In this document: piece by piece, positions 37,662 to 64,000 of the stretch
How the letters are laid out: the number at the start of each line of letters is the position of its first letter
Numbering within the stretch: the stretch's first letter is position 1
Program-made: the position numbers and the translations under genes
Source of the DNA: Hydra vulgaris
Lineage: Eukaryota > Cnidaria > Hydrozoa > Anthoathecata > Hydridae
Assembly: GCF_038396675.1 (NCBI RefSeq)
Contig: NC_088921.1
Coordinates: forward strand, 31,946,001 to 32,010,000
Reading direction: 5' to 3'
DNA: 64,000 bases
The notes under the pieces: generated by a model
What the model was told of the DNA's origin: nothing
The model's input: only the letters and a program-made list of their open reading frames with translations
The model's database searches: none

Positions 37662-39066
37662 TTTGTGGAGAAAATAGAATTAGCCTCATTTACGTAATAT
37701 ACAAGAAAATACAAAAAATATTTTGTTTTACGCTCTTTAACATTTAGTATTGCTTCCTGAATTTTTAATGACTTCAAACATGCGACTTGACATACTAGTC
37801 ACAAGATTTTGGATAGTTTCTATAGATATTTCATTCCAAGCTTCTCTGATACGAGTTTTCAGCTCCAATGCGGATTCATATTGCTTACCATTTTCATAAA
37901 CCTTTCTAGAAAGTATTTTCATAGATTTTCAATTGGGTTAAGACCTGGACTGCATGCGGGCCATTCCATTACGTGAATACTTTTCTCTCTAAACCAAGCT
38001 TTTGTAAGCTTTGAGTTATGGATAGCAGTATTGTCTTGTTAAAAAGTGAAACTTTCACCCATCAATTCTTCACCTTGTTCAAGCAAACTTATTTCTAATA
38101 AGTCAATGTAGTTCTGTGAATTTATTTTTGTTGAAATCCATGCCAGTGGTTGTTTTCCAGCAAAGGCAAAAGCCCCCAAAACCATAACAGTTCCACCACC
38201 AAAGTTACGACTCATTCGAGTTTCTTTTTCTTTTCGAAGATCCTGCCAGTAATATTGATAGCCATCAGGACCATTTAGATTTAACGTTTTTTCATTACTA
38301 AAGAGAAATTGCTGCAACTCTTCCTGCGAAGACATGTGTTCTTTTGCAAATTGTAATCTAACATCTTTATAACGAACAGTAAGTTTTGGTCTCGGTTTAC
38401 GCGAACTGTGTTTGGATCTTCATGTAAAATTTGTCTCACACGTTGAACAGTTACAGGTAATTGTAAATCAACACGAATTTGAGATGTATTCATGTGCTGA
38501 GCAGCAGCACGACGAACAATAACTTGTTTAGTACGATTATCAATTTTATTTTTGCCACCACTTTCCTTATGAGCTCCATAATTAACGCTAATCTTGAAGT
38601 AATTATCAACCACTTTTGTAGATCTTTTAATGTTCTTTGTAATTTACCGAACAGATAAGTTTGTATCTTTACATGCTTTAATTACTGCTAATACTTCAAA
38701 ACGCTTCGCACGTCCCACTTCAAATTCAGGTATCAAAAACTAAATGTTAAAAACTTTATGAGCCATGATTTCAGTCTTTGTTTAACTTACAAATAATAAT
38801 AAACAATTAAGTCACAAATGCGTATCACCATATCAAAATAAACAAGTAAACTGAAAACAATTATTGATGAGGCTAATGGTATTTGCTACCGCAAATTTTA
38901 TGGTTTTATCAAATGTACCGCAATTTAATTATGCTATATTATAATCTAAAAAGTTGTTGTTTGTAACAATAAGTGTGGATACAAAAGATGCACCGCACAA
39001 ATTTGCTTAGAGGTTTACAACATATTGGATCAGCACATGGTGAGGCTAATTTTATTTTCTCCACTG
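37662..39066 (-). mobile_element. Tc3-type Tc1/mariner element
   Basis: The right terminus, read inverted, begins CAGTGGAGAAAATAAAATTA and continues GCCTCA, followed outside by TA. The left terminus TTGTGGAGAAAATAGAATTA continues the same way and is slightly eroded. The transposase remnant lies on the minus strand between them. An internal GAGGCTAAT copy sits at about 38869. Confidence 0.87.
37737..38700 (-). pseudogene. Tc3-like transposase, broken and catalytically changed
   Basis: Order on the minus strand: a DNA-binding region (TSQIRVDLQLPVTVQRVRQI, about 38470-38400); FSNEKTLNLNGPDGYQYYW (about 38300); GGGTVMVLGAFAFAGKQPLA; QDNTAIHNSKLTKAWF (about 38030); and CSPGLNPIENL followed by a stop; then KILSRKVYENGKQYES to the end. 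The first catalytic Asp (expected FSDEK) is Asn. A Trp codon after PIENL has become a stop. Two frameshifts are present. Inactive. Confidence 0.9.
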
Positions 39067-39924
39067 TATCATAAAAACTTTTTTAAAGTTTTGATATTTA
39101 TTTTATGGTGACATTTTATGGCGACTTTACATTTAATCGAATCGAAGGTTTTCGAATTAGAGAGATTGTACTGTACTTTTCTCTATAAAAAAAGTGACTT
39201 CTATTCTACGCTTTTCCCTATGTTATCAATAGATTGTAGATAACCAATTTAAAAAAAAAAAAAAAAAAAAATGGTTTACACATCCGAGAAAATGAAGTAT
39301 TTATTCACGTATTTATTTTAACACTATAAAACTCAACATCTTACATGGATTTTTTAAAACAATTGCAATACTGTAAAAACTGCAAGCTTAATAAAAAATA
39401 ATTTTTTATTTATGTCTCATTTTATTAGTTCAGTCAAAATAAAATGAAACAACTTAACTAAATAAATATCCATAAAATATAATTAAAATTGTTTAATAAA
39501 ATATTTACAGTAAAACAAATATTTACAACGATTTATTTCATATACTAAAAGACAAATTTAAAAAAAAAATGGTTCCAATAAATAAACGCAATAGAAACGT
39601 TATATACAATTATAAATAATTTTATGATATGAAGTTCAATTCAATAAAAAATCTCAAAAATAAAACTAAACCTACAGAATAATTAAAACTTTACTTAGTT
39701 AACTCATAACTTAATGGTTTTAATTATAAGATCGAACTGATTTTTCACGTAAAGAGCATTTAAAACTAAACGAAGGGCCAATCATCTGGACTAAATGGCT
39801 GCAATATGCAAAAAAAAAAAAAAAAAAAAAAATGGTTCGTCTGAAGCAACACCTGCTGGTTGAACTCTATTTAAAACTTGATGTACACTGTATTTTTCTT
39901 CTAGTTAAACATTTACAGCCAACA
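39067..39924. other. intergenic/3' flank with A-tracts
   Basis: A20-like tracts at about 39251-39270 and 39811-39832 each lead into ATGGTT. No coding signal. This would contain the 3' end of the F-box transcript (minus strand). Confidence 0.4.
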
Positions 39925-55839
<15,915 letters not shown>

Positions 55840-56175
55840 GAATTGGATTCTGAAAAACGGATGTTGAAAATGAATTTATATCATGGACATTTTGCTTCAC
55901 TTCTGGTCACTTTTCGTCGAGAAGATTGTAAACAAACCGAAACACAATAATTTCACTTTAAACTTGATTTTTTAAAATTTCGCGCCAATGAAATGTTTAT
56001 ATTTCCAGACCTTTTTTGGCGAAATGGTCACGTGATCTGAATTTACAACCAGAAATGGCGTTAGGTTTCTTACTACTAGGCGAAGGATTTTTATGCACAG
56101 TGTAATTCTATGCGAGCATATCGCAAATATATAAATTCATCTTTATACTGTACATAACCTCGCTTATAAAATAAA
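55840..56175. promoter_or_regulatory. shared bidirectional promoter, F-box gene and AP-2 alpha
   Basis: 336 bp separate the two divergent start codons. Sites seen: TTTCGCGCCAAT (55978-55989), an E2F-like half joined to CCAAT; TTTTTTGGCGAAAT (about 56012-56025), a second E2F-like site; CACGTG E-box (56029-56034); and GTAAACAAA, forkhead-like (about 55928-55936). The stretch is less AT-rich than its surroundings. E2F plus CCAAT is common in proliferating-cell genes, the E-box in housekeeping and lysosomal/trafficking genes. Site function is inferred from consensus only. Confidence 0.6.
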
Positions 56176-59100
56176 ATGCCTGCTGTTAAAGGTGAAGGAA
56201 TGCGAGGGCTTCAAGTTTTTATCTCAGACATTAGAGCATGTAAGTTGTGTGCGTCTAAGTTTCAACTAAAATCATAGTTAATATTCTGCAAATAAATATC
56301 TGCAGTAAATAATCTGCCTGAATATTGCCTAAAATGCCACAATAAGTAGAATAAAGACTTCTGACATAGTCCTACAAAATAAAACTCTAATTTAAAAGGA
56401 TTTTTGACGTAAATAAAATTAAACCAGCATATAATATTATTCATATTTTCAAAATATCTTTTTTTTTCATAATCTAAACCAAAAGTGATCAATGTTAAGT
56501 TAATTATTGTTTATAAACCTAGTTAATTTAATATATATCCTATTTTCATATATCTATTATAAACCTGGTTTTAAATTTAATGTAGCAGGTTTAATATTTT
56601 TTACCATTTTATTTAATTTTCAATGATAATAAAAAGTTTTGATAATACATTAAATAATAATTTAAAGTTTTTTTTTTGCATAGGTTAAAGCCCTTGCAAA
56701 AAAATTAAAAAAATTTATTATCCCATATTTGTTACCAATATATATTACAAGAAGAACTCTCCTTAAATAAAATGTTAAAAGTCAACTCTAAAGTTATTAG
56801 ATATCATTTCATATATATGATTGCCACCTACCAGTATTTATGTAAGATATTAAATTACAACTGATATTGATCTTAAAAGTGACTTTGTCAAATTGAAAGG
56901 CAATCCTACCAAATGATCTGGCCTGTTGACATGAACATGTTCTATTTAGACATTCTGTTTCATTTCTTAATAAAATAGAATATGTTCATTTGTTAAAATA
57001 AAATGAGGGCAAAAAAAAACAACAAACATTTTTGCATATTTAATTTTTCAACATTGTATTTTTCTGTCAAAAATGGCTCTTTTATCATAATACTTTTATG
57101 AAATTTCACTGTTTTTTCATACCCATGTTTTTATTACTATTTTTATTTGCAAACTGTATATGTTATTGTTAATCTTATTATTTAATCGTTGATATTTAAC
57201 TTTTTTTTTTTTTCAAAAAAGTTCAGAAGTTAAATATTTTATGAAATAAAACTTATGTGAGTTTATGTTATAATATACAAAGTTAGTTCTGATTTTTTAA
57301 TTTTAGGTAAATCAAAGGAAGCAGAGATGAAGAGAATAAATAAAGAGCTAGCAAATATTAGATCAAAATTTAAAGGTAATTTTCATTATTTGCCTATTTT
57401 ACTAGATAACTACCAGTAAATATACTCATAAATTAAACAAATTTCGGCATACATAGTTCATTAATCTATATGAGTACATTTTAATACCTCACTGAAACCA
57501 TCTGCCCTAACTATATCTTTTTCAGTGAAATTTTTTACAATTATCTTTTATGAAAAAAAAAAAAAATTCCATGCTCTAAAAATTTTTCATTGCATCAAGT
57601 CCTAAAGTGCTAGGTTATGTTCAATTTGAAAAACTAAAAAAAAAGATTTTTTTTCCCCCTTAATTTACAAAATATATTTATGTGTATTTCATGGCTCTTC
57701 TAAAAACTTCAATTATGGTTGTATCTTTTATATCTAAAACCCATGCAAACCATTTTCTATCCAAAACCAATGCATATAGTTTTAGCTGCAATCCATCAGT
57801 ATATACGTGTAAATTACTAATATGTTAAGTTTTGATATATAATAAAATATATTTGGTCCTTAAAATATACCATTTAGAAATAAACAAAGATGACCTGAAC
57901 ATCCATTTGCAAAAGTATCTTAATTTTAAAGTAGTATTACTTATAAAAGTCCGAAACAATAAAGTGTATTTAGTTAAACTTTGGTAAGGTTGGGTGAAAT
58001 ATTTAAATGTTTCACTTGAAATTGTCTAATCAAATGGTTTTAAGGCAGAGAAAAATAACTGTTGGGCAATTCTATGTGAAATTATTCAGGGCATGCAACC
58101 CTGAGTCTCATGTTTTGTTGATTTTTACACCTCCTAAAAATTTTAATAAGTTTTAAAATTGCCAATTCCAAATTTTATTCATCTAATTCTAAAATAATAA
58201 AGTAAATTTTTCCCACCCCACCCTAAGCTTATTAAGACCCTTCCCCCGTTTATAAAATTTTACTCAGGGATGCAGAGTCCCAAAAAGGACTCTGGTTTGA
58301 AAGTCACAAAAAGATTACTTCTTCCTAGTTTTTAGTATCAAGACAAGATTTCCATATAGTAAAACTATTATGGAAATCTTGTCTTGAGCACAAACTGTAG
58401 AAGTATTTAATTGAGAATTAACTTTAGTATTGGATGCCATAGTGATTTCGATGTTTAACAATGGGTTAATCTGTTTAACTGTCAGGAAGAGTATAGCCAT
58501 TATATTCAAAAGTCAAATAAGAGTAAAATTTTTTATGCAAATAACTCTGCTTTATTCTAGGTAGAAGTAAAAGATCAGACTCATGAATTAGAGATTAAAA
58601 GTTAGACTTTAATTAATGACACTGTTGAAGACTAACCAAAAGTCTCTAGAAACTAACATCTGAGATAAGATACAAGATTTAGTAAGCTGAGAATAACAGA
58701 GCTTAACATCAGACAGGACTTTTTTACATTGGTTTCTTGCAATAATAAAAAGATACTTGTTCTTAAGAGAGATGTTCTTGTGGAAAAGATGAAAAAAATG
58801 ATTTAAGTTGAAAAATGTAGAGTAGAATGAGGCTTTACTTAAAGTTGAAGATAATTGATAAAAGTTTCCAAATTTTTATTCCAGATTGAACAAAAGCTTC
58901 CAAGAAGCGTTTTATGCATACATATTATGGATATAAATATATCTGTGTGCGATTTATTTAGATGCTGGCATACAATATCCTTTTATTGTTATATAACTTG
59001 ATATTGTTATATAAACTTTACATAAGTATTTATATGGTGTATTATTTGCTGAAAGAGGAGATGATCAGATGGATGTGTAATGTGACTCTAGCAAGACAAG

Positions 59101-62100
59101 AAATAAAGGCATAATCTTATACAGGTTTAAAAAAATGTTGTAACCAACAACATTTGTTAGAAAAGATTGAAGTAATTTAGGTATCAGCATGTAGAAAGGT
59201 AGCAGCTTCTGTAGAAAATGGCTGTGGTAGAAGTAAGAAAGTTTGATGAGAGTGCCTTACATATTGTATAAATGAGCTTTCAACCGATTTGACAAAAATT
59301 AATTTTTAACCAAATATCTGGTCTGTGTTTTTAACGGTTTTTTTTAAATAAGTTTTCCAATAAGTTTTCCAAGCATTCATCGAACCTTATACCTCCCAAT
59401 TCTAAAGACTGCACTTCAACCACTATGCCAAGGCTGATCAAATTTGGCTCGTAATCAAACCAACAACAAAATATACTAAATACATACCGGAAAAGCATAG
59501 TTATAAAATTACAGTAGGTTGAATATTCAGTAAGTTTAAAATACAGTAGGTCAACGATTTAGTAGGTTGGAAAGTTAGTAGTACCTATTTTAATTAGGTG
59601 TTAATATAAAAATCAAAAATTGTAGGTTGAAAATCAAAAATATCATAATTAGTTTACAAAATTTTAAAATTAGATTGAGTTATAGGCCACTATATAAAAT
59701 ATGTTGTGGCACATATAATGTAGAAAGTGATAGAATAATAAAATGCAGAAAGTAATAAATACTTTATAAATATTGATATTTTTTATAAATAATTGTCTTA
59801 ACCAATTGTTGGCCACTGGTCAATAAAAAAACAACCGTTTATTATTCATTAAAATTAATCTAGTAAGTGAAAACTTGCTTAGTATAGTTTTGAAAATTTA
59901 ATAAAATATTTAAAAAAACAATAAATAAAAAAGATGATTCTGAATTTACTTATTTAAATTTATCTACTAATGATGTACATTTAGCAGTGTTTTTTATTTC
60001 TGTTTTAGGAAAGACCATAATCCAATTTATTGTGATAACTGTAACTAAATTATTCAAGATAACTTTTTTTTAAAAATTGAGGGTATACATCTGCATTTTT
60101 ATAATTCAACTCATCCCCGGTAAAATTCTAATAAATTTATAAAACTTAGGATTGGACTTTATAGAATTACCAAGAAAACAGAAAAAGCAAGTCAGCAACA
60201 ACTAAAATTACATTTTGATATGGCCGAAGCTGTTTCAGTTTTATTACTGTCAAGTTATGACTGTCAGGTGCTAAATACAATGTGGGTTGGGAATAAAAAG
60301 ATGGATGGGAATTTTTATCCAGATGTAATAAATGGGGGGAGATGGGAAAGGAAGGAAGGGAGAGGGGTGACGGTATTCTTAACAGATTAATTAAATTTTG
60401 GTGTTACTATGTTACTTGATTTTTCTTGATTGAAGGTAATGAATTTTTGATTTTTTTAATAAGATAATTTTCAAAAATATAACAGGAAACTGGGATATTT
60501 TATAAAGTTGTTAAGTTTTTGAAGCTGTTTTTTATGGTATGATAGGAGCAAGGTGTTTAAAGCAAATAAATAAATATTCAAATTAGTAAAATTGGTGTCA
60601 ACTATAATATTGCTTAATAATAAGTATTGTTTCATAAATGTGCATTTCCAAGATTTCCTTATAAAGAGTCTTTAGGCCCGGTGAATAAAAAAAAGCAATT
60701 GCTTTTACGCAGTAATTGGTCATAAACATATTTAAAGTTCTATTAATTTTATATACATAACATATATGAAGACGTATACAATAACAAACAAAAAGGGAGA
60801 GTTTTTAAAAAAGCTTAAAATTTCTATATGCATCAAAACAGCTTAAGAAAGTTTTTGCGCATATATTACGATATTTATGTTATTAATATGCTTCAAGTAA
60901 TTAGTTAAGTCTGCGCATTTAGCACACGCTAAAGAGACAACTTTTTTTCTTATAGGATAAAATGTTTTACATTCAAACTTATTTTCTTCAAAATAAATTA
61001 ACGGAGTTAGGGTCCTTATAAGCTGTGTAATAGTTTACAATTTTACAATAAGAAGTTATAAAGTAATGAACATTAATCGTTAACTCATAACAAAGGTTTG
61101 ACAGTTTTTTACTTTCTACTACTTACTAAAAATTATTGAAAAAAAAAAAACAACTATATAAAGAATAAGTATAGAAACATTGTGGAATAGACTTACCATG
61201 ATCCTTTGACTTGAAATAGACCGTATTACAATGACCTGTCTAATAGACTTACCATGATCCTTTGACTTGAAATAGACCGTATTACAATGACCTGTCTAAT
61301 AGACTTACCATGACCCAAATCATGGTAAGTTCATTATTCCTCATATTTTTAAGTCTAATTTCAAATGTTTTTAAACTTTTTATACTGATTGTAATTAAAA
61401 CATTTCAAGCAGGTATTCTAAATGTTATTCAAAATACCCAATTTAAGTACTATTATCTGAACCACTGATATATAGCAGTTTGCACAAAGACTACTAAAGT
61501 ATTTTAAATTTTTTTAAGTTAATTATGTTATAAATTTTTTTTCTTTTTCATAACTTTAAAAGTTAGACAATATTTATAGTTTTTCTACCGCTTACTAAAA
61601 AAAATATTAAGGAATAAAATGTAAAAATAATATTTCTAGAATAGACTTACCTAGACCTGTATTTTATGGTTCAGGACATTTAGTCTATCTATGGCTTATT
61701 TATAATCTTTATTTAAAATATTATATTAACTACCTTAAAAAAACAAATAAATAAGAAACAAAAGATTATGTTGAGAATAAGATTGTTTTAAGCAATAAAT
61801 TATAAGGAAATATCTCTTTCAAACCTGAATTTAGATTTCACCATTAGTTTTTGTTATATTAGTCTTAATGATTTTTTACACAGTTTAAAATTGAATTTGA
61901 TTACAACGCTGTACTTTAAAATATGCTAATAAAGTAATTTAACTTTTAACGATATAAATATCAAAGCTGTGTTAAAGTTACATTTATTAGCATTAACCAC
62001 TTTCAATAAAATCTCTTAACAAGTCCTGCATTGACTTAGGGTTTGGGCAGTCTATCTAAGTTTGAGAGACAGTTAAAACAAACAAAAGTTGTTGTTTTTT

Positions 62101-63026
62101 AATTTTTTCCTTTCATTTTTTTTTTTTTTTAATGCTAATAAACAGAGTTAATATGCAAAATAATACAAAATATAGTTTAAAAGATTTATTGGAAGATATT
62201 TGACTAATAGATTGTTTGTCTTTAAAATTTTAAATCAAATTGTAAATTTAATAAGCAATCAATTATAGTATTCAAAATATTTGCAAGTGAAATGTTACAT
62301 TTTCTATTATTTCTCGGGTGCATTTTTGTTTATTATTTAATTAGTAAAACTGTTTCACAGACAACTGCATAAAATATTTACCTAAGTTTAAGTTATTTCC
62401 AGTAATAATTTAAATTTTTTTTCTAACAAATATAAGTTTACCATTATCTTTATATAGGAGACAAACAAATGGATGGCTACCAGAAAAAAAAATATGTGTG
62501 CAAATTACTTTTTATTTTTTTGCTGGGAAATGATATTGACTTTGGTCATATGGAAGCTGTTAATCTTCTTTCTTCCAACAAGTACTCTGAGAAGCAAATT
62601 GTGTGTTTTTTTATAATTTTTTTTTATGTTGGTGTAAATTCTAATTATAAATATTTAAACAAATTTGAATTTTTTTTTTTATTTAATCATAGATAATATT
62701 CTTTCTAGAATTCCCTGCTTTTTTATGCAAGTTTAATCTATTAATTTAAAATTGCAAATTCAAGTTCTGAGTTTCTATTATATTTTGAATTAGATTTTGA
62801 CTTCATATGACTGATTGCATATTTATATGTAGGGCTACCTATTTATCTCTGTGCTAGTTGGTGCAAATAGTGACTTGATTAAACTGATTATACAAAATAT
62901 AAAAAATGACTTAAATAGTAGTAACCCAATTTTTGTTTCACTTGCACTTCATTGTATCGCAAACATCGGAAGTCAAGAAATGGTAGAAGGTGTTGGGCAA
63001 GATATTTCAAAAATACTCATCTCAGG
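56176..63026 (+). CDS. AP2A: AP-2 clathrin adaptor complex subunit alpha, N-terminal exons (partial)
   Basis: Four exons: 56176-56239, 57307-57375, 62458-62600 and 62833-63026, all with GT-AG borders and matching phases (1, 1, 0, 2). They give about 156 residues of the alpha-adaptin trunk. [20 protein letters not shown] starts the protein. [20 protein letters not shown] crosses exon 2. [17 protein letters not shown] holds the Lys-Lys-Lys-Tyr that binds PI(4,5)P2 in known AP-2 structures. [15 protein letters not shown] and [14 protein letters not shown] belong to the helical-repeat solenoid. The full protein is about 940 residues, so most of the gene lies beyond the right edge. AP-2 links clathrin to cargo at the plasma membrane during endocytosis. 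Intron 2 is 5082 bp and holds a SINE head remnant and a tandem repeat. The start is the only early in-frame ATG and matches the family start. Confidence 0.95.
59371..59436 (-). mobile_element. SINE tRNA-like head remnant in AP-2 alpha intron 2
   Basis: Read inverted it gives TGGCATAGTGGTTGAAGTGC (A box region) and GGTTCGATGAA (B box) about 30 nt later. The body is not recognisable. Confidence 0.55.
61186..61326. repeat. 56-bp tandem repeat in AP-2 alpha intron 2
   Basis: Two identical 56-bp units (61186-61241 and 61242-61297) start AATAGACTTACCATGATCCT, and a third partial unit follows. The third ends in a hairpin, CTTACCATGA with TCATGGTAAG. A diverged copy, AATAGACTTACCTAGACCTG, lies near 61639. 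Confidence 0.95.
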
Positions 63027-64000
63027 GTATATTTTTTTAATGATTTGTTTTATGGTGTTAGACCACGATTAATATAAAAAATGAAAATGTAAAAAATATG
63101 GTTTTTTAATTTATCTTATTCAAAATTTTGTTCTCTTTTTATGTATGTATATAGCAATGTTTGTTTTGAAAAATGTAAAATCCAAATTATTATTATTGTT
63201 TATCATAGCAATGTCATAGCAACCACTTATACATATATTGTTTTTATATGTTAAAGAAAATTTGCAAAATAGTTTGTTTTTATTTTGTTTCATATTTTTA
63301 TTTTTTTAATTTATCTACTTTGTTTTTCAAAGAAATTCAAAAATTGAAAATTGTAGTTTTATTGTAATTAAAATTACAATTGATAATGTAATTGTTGTGA
63401 TTCATATTGTTGTTGTTGTAATATGTTGTATTTGAGCCTTATTAATAGTTAGTAATATGTTATATCTTTCATAAATTATTAGCAATAATTAGCATAATTA
63501 GCAAGAAAATAAACTTTAACTACTAGAAGACTATTAGTAAGCAAAATTTTAGGAGACAAAAAAGCGGATCGAACAGCATAGTTTAAAAAAAAATTTTCTG
63601 GTGATTATTGTATCAAATCTCATTGTTCAAGTGAAATTAAACAATAGCTGAGTTTTCTAAAAACTCCTCTTTACAAACGTATTTATATTGTGCATTTTAT
63701 TTAATCAAATACATTCTGCTAACTCTTGTATATCCATAAATTTTTTGCAATGTTGTTAAGGATATAGAAATAAAATCAAGATCTTTCTATTGTTGCAGAA
63801 TTTTGATAGCAAAAGGAATACAGATAATTATAATAATTGGAAATTGAATTGTTACTGCTAAATTAACTATAATAGGTCATCAGAAATAGATTATATTTTG
63901 CTGTATAACATTACAATGATGATAAAAATTGTGTGTTAAAAGTATTAAAGTATTTTGAATTACAAGGAAATGCTTCAAAAAATAACTACAGTAGACAGTT
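63027..64000 (+). other. start of AP-2 alpha intron 4; next exon not found
   Basis: The next exon should begin by completing a Gly codon followed by Asp. No such acceptor plus conserved peptide is visible before the window ends. AT-rich sequence only. Confidence 0.55.

Noticed and set aside
58315-58600. Minus-strand 64-codon frame and a plus-strand Glu/Lys-rich stretch in AP-2 alpha intron 2
   Set aside because: They vaguely resemble a LINE ORF1 coiled coil but have stops throughout and no recognisable motif.
59970-60350. Possible zinc-finger or element gene fragment in AP-2 alpha intron 2
   Set aside because: A few plausible residues (Cys pairs, [11 protein letters not shown]) in frames with many stops; not enough to support a family.

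Overview
The window looks like nuclear DNA of an animal, most likely a hydrozoan cnidarian such as Hydra. It is very AT-rich, carries about a dozen long (TA)n tracts, has GT-AG introns, and is crowded with SINEs, LINEs, Tc1/mariner and hAT elements of the kind I associate with Hydra genomes. The species call is inference. The gene calls rest on exon phases and protein motifs.

Three host genes can be supported. (1) A single-exon class I phosphatidylinositol transfer protein at 27194-28039 (+). (2) An F-box protein of the FBXO47 type at 55839-39925 (-), with 11 exons whose phases all join; exons 1-10 are well supported and exon 11 less so. (3) The first four coding exons of the AP-2 clathrin adaptor alpha subunit, 56176-63026 (+), which runs off the right edge. 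Genes 2 and 3 are head to head with only 336 bp between their start codons, and that interval holds two E2F-like sites, a CACGTG E-box and a forkhead-like site.

Layout: 1-20 kb has no host gene. It holds non-autonomous DNA elements (2390-3008 with a perfect 8-bp target duplication, a 69-bp-arm palindrome at 4085-4239, a rearranged Tc1 element at 5915-7610), a decayed multi-copy-family gene (9.06-10.85 kb), an exact 9 x 23-bp minisatellite (16378-16584), a TTAA-bounded element (17748-18017) and small elements with target duplications. 20360-25849 is a complete hAT-type element with matching ends and flanking CTTATT. Its disabled gene seems to join an N-terminal vertnin/OTU-like domain to a ZMYM1-like hAT transposase in one reading frame. 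27-29 kb holds the lipid-transfer gene. 29.4-39.1 kb is a run of broken LINEs, a second hAT element and a dead Tc3-type transposon. 39.9-55.8 kb is the F-box gene, whose introns hold nested LINE/SINE/hAT/LTR insertions and simple repeats. 56.2-64 kb is the AP-2 alpha gene with a 5-kb second intron.

The host genes do not form an operon. The lipid-transfer protein and AP-2 alpha both handle phosphoinositides (transfer of PI; PI(4,5)P2-dependent coat assembly), but their closeness is probably chance. The shared promoter is the only direct functional link between neighbours. The best candidates for something undescribed are the domain-fused hAT element, the Tc1 copy whose 5' end is an inverted copy of its own 3' end, and the four-layer insertion nest in F-box intron 9.
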